Shown: in pieces, positions 33,923 to 45,163 of the stretch
Position numbering within the stretch: the stretch's first letter is position 1
Layout: every line of letters starts with the position of its first letter
Source: Lithodes maja
Lineage: Eukaryota; Arthropoda; Malacostraca; Decapoda; Lithodidae
DNA: 64,000 bases
Assembly (NCBI GenBank): GCA_037953745.1
Contig: JBAKBP010006587.1
Location: 1-64,000, forward strand
Direction: 5' to 3'
Notes under the pieces: model-generated
What the model saw: only the letters and a program-made list of their open reading frames with translations
The model's database searches: none
Told to the model about the DNA's origin: nothing
Position numbers and translations under genes: made by a program

Positions 33923-34184
33923 TATTTGTTGTTACGCTTGGACGCATTTATTTGTTGTTACGCTTGGACGCATTTATTTGTTGTTACGCTTGGACGCATT
34001 TATTTGTTGTTACGCTTGGACGCATTTATTTGTTGTTACGCTTGGACGCATTTATTTGTTGTTACGCTTGGACGCATTTATTTGTTGTTACGCTTGGACG
34101 CATTTATTTGTTATTACGCTTGGACGCATTTATTTGTTGTTACGCTTGGACGCATTTATTTGTTGTTACGCTTGGACGCATTTA
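33923..34184. repeat. 26-bp minisatellite, 10 copies
   Basis: Unit TTATTTGTTGTTACGCTTGG+ACGCAT, nearly invariant. Frames in all three phases are open because stops are absent from the unit. Confidence 0.95.
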
Positions 34185-34654
34185 TTTTACAGTGTACAAT
34201 ATACCGACTAGATTAAAACCCTGCATCTTCTAGGCTCAGCGTTGGTCCTCTATCTAGTAAATAGAACAAGATAAAGTAATTAGCGCACATGAAAATGCCT
34301 TATATAGTCAAAGTTTGTTATATTTATATTTATTTTCTTTATATATTTAAATGTTTATCATTCTTTATTTTATGTGTTTATTATTTTAATCATGTGAGGA
34401 AAGTTGATGTTGAAATATACAATGAAGCTTTTTCAGAATACGACGACGCTTTATTACTATATTCTGGCTAACATTAGACGATTGTAAGCACACAGAAATC
34501 ATCACAAACCAATACAGCAACATGAGATTACCCCACATGTTGGCATTGGCTGACAGATGGGTGGAATAGTCACTTCGCTTCGTAACCACTTCGCCTCAGT
34601 CATTTCGTCTCAGGGCCACAGCGCAAAGCCGTTAATATTATAGTGGTTCGTGCA

Positions 34655-35035
34655 GAAGAAAGCAACAACAACAAGAAGACCCATCACCATCAGCACCCCC
34701 AACACTACCATCACCACCCCCAACACTACCATCACCATCACCACAACAACAACTACCACCACTACTAACAAAAACAACAACTACCACCCCAAACACCAAC
34801 ACCCAACAACCACCACCATCCTACAACCACCATCAGCACCACCACCACAACAACCTCCACCATAACCACCACCACCACAACAACCTCCACCATAACCACC
34901 ACCATCACCCCACCACAACAACCACCACCATCACCACCACCCCAACAACCACCATCAACACCACCACAAGAACATCATCAACCACTATCACCACACAACA
35001 ACAATCACCACCATCACCACCACCACCAACAAGAT
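34655..35035. repeat. ACC/ACA/ATC trinucleotide-rich region
   Basis: Imperfect trinucleotide tract (CACCAT, CAACAA, ACCACC). The Thr-rich 71-codon frame at 34650 is taken as an artefact. Confidence 0.85.
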
Positions 35036-35103
35036 ACACCAATTTATCCTCTCCCCGATAACCAGCCCCAGTAGAGCAGCAAGCAGTGAACCCCAGGCCA
35101 CTG

Positions 35104-35320
35104 TAAAAGCCGCTGTCACACGAGCGCTTTTTCCGTCAATTTTCCATGAGCAAGTATTTTCTGGTATTATTTCGGAACTTTTTCGCACTGGTATCGGAAA
35201 CTAGACTAAAGGTAGATTATGTTAGGCGGCTGAATTCTGATAAAGTGTAATTTGTTATGCTTCCAGACCATAATTGACCGTACAAAATGTTCAAAAAGAG
35301 CGCGAGTGACTCCGGTTTAA
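35104..35320. mobile_element. TTAA family C MITE
   Basis: AAAAGCCGCTGTCACACGAG to AGCGCGAGTGACTCCGGTTT-AA, the most diverged C copy. The centre GGTATCGGAAACTAGAC matches 29712. Confidence 0.75.
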
Positions 35321-35486
35321 CCTTACTAATGAGTGGTCCCCTTTGATCGCTGGTGTGTGAGGCAGTAAGTGCTGGACACATGTTGCTTTCAGCCACTCTT
35401 CTGTTTGTGCTTGTGCTGTTGTAGTTTTTTGTTTTGTGTGTTTTTTTGTCTGTGCTTCTGGTTGCTTTCTACCCTCCCACCTTCCC

Positions 35487-35648
35487 TAGCCTCCCACACC
35501 TACCCTACCCTACCCTACCCTAGCCTAGCCTACCCTACCCTACCCTACCCTACCCTACCCTACCCTACCCTACCTACCCTACCCACCCTACCCTACCCTA
35601 CCCTACCCTACCCTAGCCTAGCCTAGCTTAGCTTACCTACCTAACCTA
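35487..35648. repeat. (CCCTA)n pentanucleotide tract
   Basis: CCCTA units with TAGCC and TACCC variants. Confidence 0.95.
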
Positions 35649-35956
35649 CCTATCCTACCACCGCCCACGCACTCTTCTTGTTGTTGTTGTTGTTGTTTAC
35701 CCTCTTTGCTACCCAGTACCCCCCCCCCTCCCCCCCAGGCATTCTCGCTGCTGTTGTTGTTTTCTACCCACCGCTCCTCTTCTCTCAACCCTTCATCTCC
35801 TCCCACATCTCCCCTCCACACGCACTGCAATTCCTCCCTCCCTTCCACCCACTCCCCCTTAACCCTCCATGTCCCCTCCCCCTCCCCTCCCCTCCCCTGT
35901 TCCCCCACACCTCACCGCAACTACAATGCAAAAATGTTGAGAGTACGTTATTTAAT

Positions 35957-36080
<124 letters not shown>

Positions 36081-36252
36081 TACTTATTAAGAATTAATAC
36101 AATAATTAATAAAGTAAATACTCCCAGTAATGAATAGAACACCACCGTACTGTAAGAATGAATAATGTAAATACCTCCAAGAAATTTCAAATGTATTGGC
36201 TGCCCGACTTCGCTCCCATTCTCCGCTAAGATTTGTTTCCGTGTGTCACCGG

Positions 36253-36352
36253 CTTAACCCTTTGACGCCATGACATCCTTCCTAAGCTGCATGCAATCGC
36301 CAAACAGTCTGGAATAAGTTAATAAGGACATTACTAAACTGAAAGAGTGTAA
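36253..36352. mobile_element. Family D half-element
   Basis: TTAACCCTTTGACGCC is joined directly to CATCCTTCCTAAGCTGCATG. The left stem is deleted and the right side ends CTGAAAGAGTGTAAGTTAA. Confidence 0.5.
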
Positions 36353-36419
36353 GTTAATAAATATCACGCATATTAAGTAACACCCCGTTCTTAACATTAA
36401 TCAACGATTACAAACCCCA

Positions 36420-36530
36420 ATGTACTTGAATAAACTAATGAAAGCATATAGTCCTCCCGGGATTCGAACTCGGGACACCCCAACCAGAACATAAGCATCT
36501 AAACCATTACACCACCAACACAGTTATACC
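36420..36530 (-). mobile_element. tRNA-derived SINE (type 2)
   Basis: The minus strand tRNA-like head contains GGTGGTGTAATGGTTTAGAT and GAGTTCGAATCCCGGGAGGA, followed by TATGCTTTCATTAGTTTATT. It is probably a SINE head; a functional tRNA is unlikely. Confidence 0.65.
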
Positions 36531-36790
36531 AGTATATCGTACAAGAAATCCCCTAGTGCCTAGTCTCATATATCGCGTCAGTTAATGTATCTCCAGAACA
36601 CTTTGGATATTATGGGTAGACAAAATGGGTAATTTAAATGTTTGTAATAATATACCTCTAAAGGCATGTTGCTATTGATTAACCCATGTATTAATGAATT
36701 AAACGGTATATAAACTACTTCAGTATATAATTATCAATATTCCCAACTTGCTGTTATCTATCTTCATAATACCTGTATAGTTTGTACAGT

Positions 36791-37007
36791 GTACGGTCAC
36801 GCTAATAAGTCATGTCCCAGCTGTTATTACGTTTGGCTTGCTCTGTGCTGTATTAATGTCTGTCAGATGTTGAATAGGGTGGGTAAGTGTAGGAACATGT
36901 TTGCATATTTCACTCGATATGAAGAAATGAAGCTTAGATATTGCAGATGCTAATTATTGATCAAAACATACTTTGTGCCGAGACATCACTGATTAGCGCG
37001 ACTGTAC
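36791..37007. mobile_element. Tc1/mariner-like MITE (family E)
   Basis: 217 bp with terminal inverted repeats GTACGGTCACGCTAATAAGT and ATTAGCGCGACTGTAC. Reading TA as the target site, the ends start CAGTCGCGCTAATAAG, a Tc1/mariner-like style. A second copy lies inverted at 46335. Confidence 0.7.
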
Positions 37008-37267
37008 CTCTAATACACTTATTCTGCCAATCCTTTGTAGACACAATACACAATATTCTTATACAGTCATCATCACACGTGTAATGTAATCACTCGTCCA
37101 CACACCATATTCTAGAATAGTCCCACTTTAGACGGATCATCGTGTGATTATCATATTAGCATAATAAAATCAATTTAACAGAAGAGTAATTATTCACAAC
37201 ACTGTGTCGAGCATCACACTTCATAAAAGAATATGCATAGCAAATAACATCTAATTTAATAATAAAT

Positions 37268-37268
37268 A

Positions 37269-37306
<38 letters not shown>

Positions 37307-37341
37307 AAATGATTATACTTATTGTTATTAGTGTTATTAAA

Positions 37342-37371
<30 letters not shown>
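37268..37371. repeat. (CTA)n and (AAT)n microsatellites
   Basis: CTA run near 37269-37305 and AAT run near 37337-37371. Confidence 0.95.
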
Positions 37372-37373
<2 letters not shown>

Positions 37374-37619
37374 AAACTCCTAATAATATCAATATCAATA
37401 CCCTTCCCTCCCCAGAGACCGGCCCCCCAACCTCTCGTTCTCGTTAAAACTCACTTTCCGCGAGATTTTACGGCGTCATTATAATAGCGGAAACAAACAT
37501 CGCCTCACCTGTTCCCCTTTACACCTGTATAAACACCTCACGCTAATGATCTCAAATTATACCTGGAAAATGAGTCGCTGGTAGTGTCAAGAAGGTATAT
37601 AGGAGCTCCTGAATATATA
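37372..37619. other. Unique spacer, no feature seen
   Basis: Moderate GC; no recognised repeat or credible frame. Confidence 0.5.
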
Positions 37620-38025
37620 GCGTATAGCGTATACTGTATACTGTATGCTGTATGCTGTATACTGTATACTGTATACTGTATACTGTACTGTATACTGTAT
37701 ACTGTATACTGTACTGTATACTGTATACTGTATACTGTATACAGTATACTGTATACTGTACTGTATACTGTATACAGTATACTGTATACTGTACTGTATA
37801 CTGTATACTGTACTGTATACTGTATACTGTATACTGTACTGTATACTGTACTGTATACTGTATACTGTATACTGTACTGTATACTGTACTGTATACTGTA
37901 TACTGTACACTGTATACTGTATACTGTATACTGTACTGTATACTGTATACTGTACTGTATACTGTATACTGTATACTGTACTGTATACTGTACTGTATAC
38001 TGTATACTGTACTGTACTGTACTGT
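37620..38025. repeat. TATACTG/TACTG heptamer-pentamer array
   Basis: Alternating TATACTG and TACTG units in irregular order. YCILYTV-type frames in all phases and both strands are artefacts. Confidence 0.95.
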
Positions 38026-38508
38026 TTGAAGATATTATTGGGATGGAATTTGTGCTGTACCTGGTATCAGTGCATTACCACAAGCCCACCGAAACGTCAA
38101 TAAAATACCCTCATTGTTCCCTGATTAAATAGCACTGTATGAATATTCCCATATTCAAAATATGCTATAGGGGTGCAATGCCTGGTGAGTTATCTGCTCA
38201 ACAGGTGGCGTTGTGTGTGTGTAAGTGTGAGAGTCCGAGTGTAGGGGGTGAGACAGTGAAGCTCGGGAACGAGGTGGCTTCAGAGATGGGGTCGTTTCGG
38301 GCCATGAGTGAGCACCGTGCCTCATGTGAAGGCAAGATGGCAGGTGCTCGTTGTACTCTACGTGATTCACATGTCTCACTCCCTAGACTGGAACAAGACC
38401 TCACGGGCTTCACTGTTCATTGTAAAGCGGTGAATGTTAAGGCTCTCAGCCTATGCCCGAGAGGAAGTAAGTTGGAATATAGAAAAAAAAAAAAAAAAAA
38501 AAAAAAAA
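38026..38508 (+). other. Possible retroposed transcript with poly-A
   Basis: About 460 bp of non-repetitive sequence ends in a 25-A run at 38484-38508 and sits inside the TATACTG array, which resumes immediately. A frame from 38139 is open through it (MNIPIFKICYRGAMPG..., about 110 codons before the A-run) but matches nothing I recognise. Frames on the other strand are also open. No AATAAA precedes the A-run at the usual distance; CAATAAAATA occurs far upstream. GAAGTAAGTTGG could be a splice donor. The function is unknown. Confidence 0.45.
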
Positions 38509-38509
38509 A

Positions 38510-39010
38510 TACTGTATACTGTACTGTATACTGTATACTGTACTGTATACTGTATACTGTACTGTATACTGTATACTGTACTGTATACTGTATACTGTAC
38601 TGTATACTGTACTGTATACTGTACTGTATACTGTACTGTATACTGTATACTGTACTGTATACTGTACTGTATACTGTACTGTATACTGTACTGTATACTG
38701 TACTGTATACTGTATACTGTATACTGTACTGTATACTGTACTGTATACTGTATACTGTATACTGTACTGTATACTGTACTGTATACTGTACTGTATACTG
38801 TATACTGTACTGTATACTGTACTGTATACTGTATACTGTACACTGTATACTGTATACTGTACACTGTATACTGTACACTGTATACTGTATACTGTACACT
38901 GTACACTGTATACTGTACACTGTATACTGTACACTGTACACTGTATACTGTACACTGTATACTGTACACTGTATACTGTATACTGTATACTGTATGTACA
39001 CATTGTACAG
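38510..39010. repeat. TATACTG/TACTG array, second block
   Basis: Same unit set as 37620-38025. The 3' third gains TACACTG variants. Confidence 0.95.
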
Positions 39011-39061
39011 TATAGTGGGTTTTTTTTTCTTAGGGGTAATTATTTTATTTTGAGGCAAGTC

Positions 39062-39387
39062 TTAAGGGGAGGTATTTAGTTTGTTCCCTAGACCTCCATC
39101 AAGCTTAAAATTACACCCCCTTGAGCCCCTTTCAAGATAAATTTGTACATTTTTCGGTAGAAAAATGTCCCGGCCGAAGGCCGATTCCTCGTAAATTACA
39201 GGCTCGCTATCGCTCGCCAGGATAAAATCGACACCTGAATTGCACGAAAGGTCTTAATATGGGGTGAAAGTTCTTAAAATCGCTAAATTAATGGGGCAAA
39301 CGTTTTATAATATCAAAAGCAATGGGGCTAAACATGAGGGAGAAAGGGGTCAAGAAAAAAATCCCTCAAGTCGACATCTCCCCTTAA
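39062..39387 (+). mobile_element. TTAA MITE family A, complete
   Basis: 326 bp, TTAAGGGGAGGTATTTAG to CGACATCTCCCCTTAA. Very similar to 10934. It shares its right TTAA with a D element. Confidence 0.88.
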
Positions 39388-39594
39388 CCCCTTTTGTATC
39401 GGCGACGTATTTTTCACTTTATTTTGGCTATTATTAGACGATTACTCAGCTTAGGAAGGACGTCTACCCATTAAAAAGCTAGATTATTTCAATTAATCTT
39501 TTTAGCTACCGTATATCCTTCCTAAGCTACATTAAATCGTCTAAATGTAGCTGAAATAAAATACTAAAAAATATCACCGGTACAGAAAGGGTGA
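39384..39594. mobile_element. TTAA family D element, right end mutated
   Basis: TTAACCCCTTTTGTATCGG to TCACCGGTACAGAAAGGGTG. The long foldback TTTATTTTGGCTATTATTAG pairs with CTAAATGTAGCTGAAATAAA. Confidence 0.8.
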
Positions 39595-39931
39595 AGGTAA
39601 GTTATAATAGCACTAAACTTGTGATATGTAAGATTCTAGGATAGATGTAAGATCAGAAAGAGTATAATATCTTGAAAATCCTGAGAGTTGATATTTTAAA
39701 TTAGCTGTAAGATCTTGTGGAGTTTATTAGATTGATACCAGTGGATATTTGACATTATATAATATTGGCGTTGAGCTTGTTGGCGAGTAAAATAAATTGC
39801 AATCATTTTGTGAATGAGTGTAAACATATGTACTTAATATTTGTTAAAGTATATTGGGATTCTCCTGACGACCTTGTGTACATGCATGGTGTTCTGTTGT
39901 CTGGCGAGTGTGCATCAGGCCGGGAGATGTT
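39595..39931. other. Unique AT-rich spacer
   Basis: Nothing recognised apart from a 75-codon frame (39765) that runs into the array. Confidence 0.5.
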
Positions 39932-41370
39932 GCAGTGCAGGGTTGAATTGGGTTGCATTGAAGGGTTGAATTGTGTTGAATTGCAGGGTTGAATTGTGTT
40001 TATTTGCAGGGTTGAATTGTGTTAAATTGTGTTGATTTGCAGGGTTGAATTGTGTTTATTTGCAGGGTTGAATTGTGTTTATTTGCAGGGTTGACTTGTG
40101 TTGATTTGAAGGGTTGAATTGTGTTGAATTGCAGGGTTGAATTGTGTTTATTTGCAGGGTTGACTTGTGTTGATTTGAAGGGTTGAATTGTGTTTATTTG
40201 CAGGGTTGACTTGTGTTGATTTGAAGGGTTGAATTGTGTTGAATTGCAGGGTTGAATTGTGTTGATTTGCAGGGTTGAATTATGTTTATTTGCAGGGTTG
40301 ACTTGTGTTGATTTGCAGGGTTGAATTATGTTTATTTGCAGGGTTGAATTGTATTGATTTGCAGGGTTGACTTGTGTTGATTTGAAGGGTTGAATTGTGT
40401 TGAATTGCAGGGTTGAATTGTGTTAATTTGCAGGGTTGACTTGTGTTGATTTGAAGGGTTGAATTGTGTTGATTTGCAGGGTTGAATTGTGTTGGTTTGC
40501 AGGTTGAATTATGTTGATTTGCAGGGTTGAATTGTGTTAATTTGCAGGGTTGAATTGTGTTGATTTGCAGGGTTGAATTGTGTTGATTTGCAGGGTTGAA
40601 TTGTGTTAATTTGCAGGGTTGACTTGTGTTGGTTTGCAGGGTTGAATTGTGTTGATTTGCAGGGTTGAATTGTGTTGATTTGCAGGGTTGAATTGTGTTG
40701 ATTTGCAGGGTTGAATTGTGTTGATTTGCAGGGTTGAATTGTGTTAATTTGCAGGGTTGAATTGTGTTGATTTGCAGGGTTGAATTGTGTTGATTTGCAG
40801 GGTTGAATTGTGTTAATTTGCAGGGTTGAATTGTGTTGATTTGCAGAGTTGAATTGTGTTAATTTGCAGGGTTGAATTGTGTTGATTTGCAGGGTTGAGT
40901 TGTGTTGGTTTGCAGGGTTGAATTGTATTGCATTTCAAGGTTAAATTGTGTTCCATTTCAGGATTGAATTGTGTGTCAGACCGGGTTATGTTGTATTGCT
41001 TGGTTGCATTATGTTAAATTGCAGGGTTCAATTTTGTTACATTGCAGATTTAAATTGCGTCGCATTGCAAGGTTGAATTGAGTTCCATTATGAGGTTGAA
41101 TTGTGTTGCAGGGCAGAGTTGAATTGTGTTGCATTGCAGGATTTAATTGTGTTGCCGTCCAGAGTTGAATTGTGTTGCATTGTGTTGTTGTCCAGAGTTG
41201 AATTTTGTTGCATTGCAGGATTGAATTGTGTTGCATTACAGAGTTGAATTGTGTTCCATTGCAGGATTGAATTGTGTTGCATTACAGAGTTGAATTGTGT
41301 TCCATTGCAGGGTTGAATTGTGTTGTCGTCCAGACTTGAATTGTGTTGCATTACAGGGTTGAATTGTGTG
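39932..41370. repeat. 23-bp minisatellite, about 60 copies
   Basis: Unit TTGAATTGTGTTGATTTGCA+GGG, regular to about 40920. It then degrades into longer-spaced TTGAATTGTGTTGCATT repeats. Confidence 0.95.
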
Positions 41371-41439
41371 GCCAGAACATACCATGATACAGACATATTG
41401 AACAGCGGCTTTATTTGGCCGCGTTCTAGACTGTTGAAT

Positions 41440-41458
41440 GTTGTTGTTGTTGTTGTTG
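41440..41458. repeat. (GTT)n microsatellite
   Basis: Six to seven GTT units. Confidence 0.9.
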
Positions 41459-41513
41459 TAAGCTCATGCCGGCGATATAGCGCTGTGTGGATAGGAGGAA
41501 GTGTATTGTCGTG

Positions 41514-42050
41514 AAATCATTAGACCAAAACAATAGTTAGTCCAAGTATGCCTTAACCCTTTCAATGTTGTTATTGTAAAATCATTAGGCCAAAACAATA
41601 GTCTGTCTAAGTATGCCTTAAGGGGGGTAACCTACTTTTTTTTCTCTCCTTTTCTCTTTCTCTGGTTTGTATCCATTCGGTCCCATTCAGCCTACTGTTT
41701 TAAGACGTTTATCCCCATCCAAGTGTCGATTTCTTCCTGGCGAGCGATAGCAAGTCAGCATTGTATGGAGAACTCCGGCTTCGCCGGAGACATTTTTCTA
41801 TCGAAAAATGTACAAATTTAACCTGTTGTCAAAAACATTTTCAAAAATATGCCGACTCGCTACCGCTCGTCAGGAAAAAGTCAACACCTGAATGGAGATA
41901 AACGTCTTAAAACAGTAGGTTGAATGGGGCCGAATGGATACAACCCAGAGCAAGAGGGAGAGAGAGAAAAAATAACAAATGAACCACCTTAACCCTTTCA
42001 GTATTGTTATTGTAAAATCATGAGACCAAAACCATAATCTGTCTTAATAG
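41514..42050. repeat. 64-bp tandem duplication carrying a B-element insertion
   Basis: Unit AAATCATTAGACCAAAACAA...GTATGCCTTAACCCTTTCAA...TTATTGT starts at 41514 and again at 41578. The second unit is split at its TTAA by the element 41618-41992 and continues afterwards as TTAACCCTTTCAGTATTG. Confidence 0.9.
41618..41992. mobile_element. TTAA MITE family B, with empty site next door
   Basis: 375 bp between TTAA 41618-41621 and 41989-41992. The intact neighbouring unit shows a single TTAA at the same place (GTATGCCTTAACCCTTTC, about 41546-41563), so TTAA was duplicated on insertion. Confidence 0.93.
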
Positions 42051-42129
42051 GACTCTTAATGATCATATGTTTACCTCTATGTTCATATTAGTTTACAGCA
42101 GTTACCTGGCTAGCTATCCATCTATCTAT

Positions 42130-44256
42130 CTATTGCCTGACGCCGTGATCCCCGAAGGGGTGGCCACGAACGAACCGCCCCCATGCACCTCTGTCCCCAG
42201 TCAGTCGACGCCCCTCCCCCCAACCAGCACCGCCTTCATTCATGTAGTTCCTCACTCCATCCTTCCACCTCATATTCGGTCTACCTCTCCCCCTCTGTCC
42301 CTCCACCTCGCTCTCGTACACCCTCTTAGTCATTCTCTCGCTTTCCATACGTTCCATATGGCCGAACCATCTCAAGTTGTTCCTTTTCACACTTTCCAGC
42401 ACATCTACCTCCACACCACACCTCCTTCTTACTTCCTCATTAGTCTGTCTATCCCTCCATGTAATTCCGCACGCACTCCTTAAGTAATTCATTTCCACTG
42501 CTCTCACTCTTGGTCTGAGTCTCTCAACCAACGTCCATGCTTCGCTTCCGTAAGTCAGTGTCGGGATTACCACACTGTCATGCAAGGACTTCTTCACTTC
42601 CATACTGACCACCCTATTTCTTGTTACTGCTTTTAGCGTTCCTACAACCCTCTTCCCCTGTTGTACCCTCTCCCGCACCTCTTCATCCATAGTCCCATCT
42701 TTACTCAACACACTGCCCAGATACTTAAAAGAGTTGACGATCTCCATAGCCTGACCGTTCAGCTTCACCTCACACTCTGTGACTTCACCCCTTTCGAAGA
42801 CCATAACCTTGCTCTTCCCCGTATTTACCTTCAAATTCCGTTTTTCGCACACTGTTCCAAACTGATTTACCAGACCCTGCAACTCCCATTCATTATCACT
42901 CATCAGAACTGTATCATCCGCAAACAGCAGTATAGGTAGCTTCCACTCAATTCCCTCCCTTTTCAGCGATACACCAACATCCACTGCTCTTGATAGTATT
43001 TCTTTCATAACTCCATCCATATATACAGTAAACAACCACGGGGACATCACACACCCCTGTTTCAAACCAACATTCAGGTCAAAGAACTCGCTCTGCTCAC
43101 TCTCCACACGTACTGCCGCCTTTGCACCCTCATACATGCTCTTCACTGCTTTCAGCAACTTGCCCTCTACTCCGTATATTCTAAGTACTTTCCACAAACC
43201 TTCTCTATCCACTCTGTCATAGGCCTTCTCCAAGTCCATAAAGGCAACATACACCTTTTGTTTCTTCTCCAGATACTTCTCCACAACACAATTCAGGGTA
43301 AAAATCTGATCTACACATCCTCTTCCCTTCCTAAAGCCTCCCTGCTCGTCGCCTATCCATTTCTCCGTTTTCACTCTCACTCTCTCAATCACTACCCTAC
43401 TGTATACCTTCCCTACTACGCTTAGAAGACATATTCCTCGGTGGTTACCACACACTCCTCTTTCCCCTTTGCCCTTATATAGGGGGACTATTATGCCAGT
43501 CTTCCAGTCATCGGGTGCACTCCCCTTCTCCCATGCTAGTTTGCACATTTTCCATACCCATTCTATCACTATCTCACCACCATACCTCAACATTTCCCCA
43601 CACACTCCATCTGTTCCTGGTGCTTTCCCCAACTTCACTCTTTTCATGGCTTCCCACACTTCTGACCTCCTGATCCCCACCTCCTCCTCCACTACTTCTC
43701 TTCTTCTCCCTCCCATACCATATCCAGCTATGTTTGCTGGCTCTTCATTCCTTTCATTTAGCAACTCACTGAAGTACTCCCTCCATCTTTCGACTCTCTC
43801 TTGCTTCTCGGCTAGCATTCTCCCATTCTTATCTTTCACACCCTTACTGTTTCCCTTGCTACCTTCCCTAACTTTCTTGACTTCTTTCCAGAACAGTTTC
43901 TTACTCTCCCTCCATTTTACACTCAGATTCCTTCCAAATTCCTCATCTACTCTTCTCTTACTTTCCTTCACTACTCTCTTCACCACCCTCTTACTCTCCA
44001 CGTACCTCGCTCGTTTCTGTCTCTCGGAATCTTCATTCCCTCTACTACCCAACCACTCTCTATATGCTTTCTTCTTTTCTTCCACAGCTATTCTTACCTC
44101 TTCTGTCCACCATGCTGTACCTTTCACTCCCCTCCCTCTTCTCCTCACTCCACACACCTCCTCACATGCTGCACATATCTCATCCTTAAACACCTTGCTC
44201 ATCTCCTCCACTTCCTCCATAACTTCCAGGTCGAACCCACCTAGTCGTCTTTCCAC
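42130..44256 (-). CDS. RTE-like reverse transcriptase part
   Basis: 708 codons. Linker Lys/Glu-rich region first, then RT: KLGKAPGTDGVCGEMLR, WKTGIIVPLYKGKG, NHRGICLLSVVGKVY, GFRKGRGCVDQIFTL, motif A AFMDLEKAYDRVDR, GLKQGCVMSPWLFTVY and catalytic LFADDTVLM. The C-terminal part has VIPTLTYGSEAWTL, RWFGHMERM and GQRGRGRPNMRWKDGV, as usual in RTE-type proteins. It ends RGHPFGDHGVRQ just before the tail. Catalytic Asp residues are present. The listed ATG is internal; the true protein starts in the upstream endonuclease frame (see 44247-44290). Confidence 0.92.
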   Translation of the reverse strand: MERRLGGFDLEVMEEVEEMSKVFKDEICAACEEVCGVRRRGRGVKGTAWWTEEVRIAVEEKKKAYREWLGSRGNEDSERQKRARYVESKRVVKRVVKESKRRVDEEFGRNLSVKWRESKKLFWKEVKKVREGSKGNSKGVKDKNGRMLAEKQERVERWREYFSELLNERNEEPANIAGYGMGGRRREVVEEEVGIRRSEVWEAMKRVKLGKAPGTDGVCGEMLRYGGEIVIEWVWKMCKLAWEKGSAPDDWKTGIIVPLYKGKGERGVCGNHRGICLLSVVGKVYSRVVIERVRVKTEKWIGDEQGGFRKGRGCVDQIFTLNCVVEKYLEKKQKVYVAFMDLEKAYDRVDREGLWKVLRIYGVEGKLLKAVKSMYEGAKAAVRVESEQSEFFDLNVGLKQGCVMSPWLFTVYMDGVMKEILSRAVDVGVSLKREGIEWKLPILLFADDTVLMSDNEWELQGLVNQFGTVCEKRNLKVNTGKSKVMVFERGEVTECEVKLNGQAMEIVNSFKYLGSVLSKDGTMDEEVRERVQQGKRVVGTLKAVTRNRVVSMEVKKSLHDSVVIPTLTYGSEAWTLVERLRPRVRAVEMNYLRSACGITWRDRQTNEEVRRRCGVEVDVLESVKRNNLRWFGHMERMESERMTKRVYESEVEGQRGRGRPNMRWKDGVRNYMNEGGAGWGEGRRLTGDRGAWGRFVRGHPFGDHGVRQ

Positions 44257-45163
44257 TGCTCTCCTGTAGTCTTTCCACTGCTCTCCTGTACTCCTCCCTG
44301 ACTTCCTCCTCCTGCAACCTCTCCACCCTCCTCACCATTCCACCCTCCTCTCGCCTCCCTCCCGCTCTCCTCACCCACTTCTTTTGTATCCTAACCTTAG
44401 CTACCACTACATAATGATCAGACAGACCCCCTCCAATACCCCTATACACCCTAGCATCCATCACAGATTTCTTCATTCGTTCATCCACACATACATAATC
44501 AATCAATGACTTTCGTTCCACCACTGTCTTATCCTTCATCGTCAACATCCGTTTCCACGTGTACCTGTGGATCATTCTGTGTCGGAAGAAGGTGTTGGCT
44601 ATCCACAGCCTCCTCCCCACACATACGTCCACAAGTGCACTACCATTCCCATTCACCTCTGATGGTACCCCCCACCCTCCCACCACTCCCTCAACTTTCC
44701 TATCACCCACCTTACCATTCATATCCCCAATCAGAAATATTCTTTCGTTCTTGTCAAACTTCTCCAGGCACGCCTCCACATTCATCCAGAACTCCTCTTT
44801 CTTTCTTTCAAGTATATCCTCTGTCGGGGCATACACGCATACAATCACCCACGTTTGTATTCCTACTTTCATTCTCACCCACACAATCCTTGAACCCACA
44901 GACCCATACTCTCTTACACATTCCTTCCATTTGCTACTTACAAACAAACATGCACCTTCTCTCGCTGTTCCTTCACTCACTCCAGCACACACACCCATTC
45001 CACACTCCCACTCTCTCACATCTGAACCTTTCCATTTGGTCTCTGTCATTCCACATACATCCAGCCTGGCATTCACTAACACTTCCAGAACCTCTCTCTC
45101 TTTTGTGCCATCATTCATGCCACTAACATTCCATGTAGCCATTCTCAGAATGTCCGAAGGCAT
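44186..45163 (-). CDS. RTE-like endonuclease part
   Basis: Starts MPSDILRMATWNVSGMND, 57 bp inside the element, the only reasonable start. AP-endonuclease motifs in order: ATWNVSGMN, MTETKW (catalytic Glu), VCVYAPTED, GDMNGKVGD, YTWKRM, LIDYVCVDER and LSDHYVVV. Real homology ends around codon 290 in the EEYRRAVERL region. The last ~25 codons are out of frame because of the 22-bp duplication. The endonuclease itself appears complete. Confidence 0.92.
   Translation of the reverse strand: MPSDILRMATWNVSGMNDGTKEREVLEVLVNARLDVCGMTETKWKGSDVREWECGMGVCAGVSEGTAREGACLFVSSKWKECVREYGSVGSRIVWVRMKVGIQTWVIVCVYAPTEDILERKKEEFWMNVEACLEKFDKNERIFLIGDMNGKVGDRKVEGVVGGWGVPSEVNGNGSALVDVCVGRRLWIANTFFRHRMIHRYTWKRMLTMKDKTVVERKSLIDYVCVDERMKKSVMDARVYRGIGGGLSDHYVVVAKVRIQKKWVRRAGGRREEGGMVRRVERLQEEEVREEYRRAVERLQESSGKTTRWVRPGSYGGSGGDEQGV
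44247..44290. repeat. 22-bp tandem duplication breaking the RTE frame
   Basis: GTCTTTCCACTGCTCTCCTG+TA at 44247-44268 is repeated exactly at 44269-44290. The added 22 bp shift the frame by one and separate the endonuclease from the RT. Confidence 0.95.

Noticed and set aside
35487..35648. (CCCTA)n tract considered as telomeric DNA
   Set aside because: Arthropod telomeres are typically (TTAGG)n. This pentamer differs, is short, irregular and internal.
36446..36524. tRNA-like sequence considered as a functional tRNA gene
   Set aside because: It shares a downstream body with another SINE copy at 20855 and lacks a convincing complete cloverleaf by eye.
37584..39058. Many frames rich in Tyr-Cys-Ile-Leu or Tyr-Ser-Ile-Gln
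   Set aside because: They arise from TATACTG/TACTG repeats and are open in most phases on both strands.
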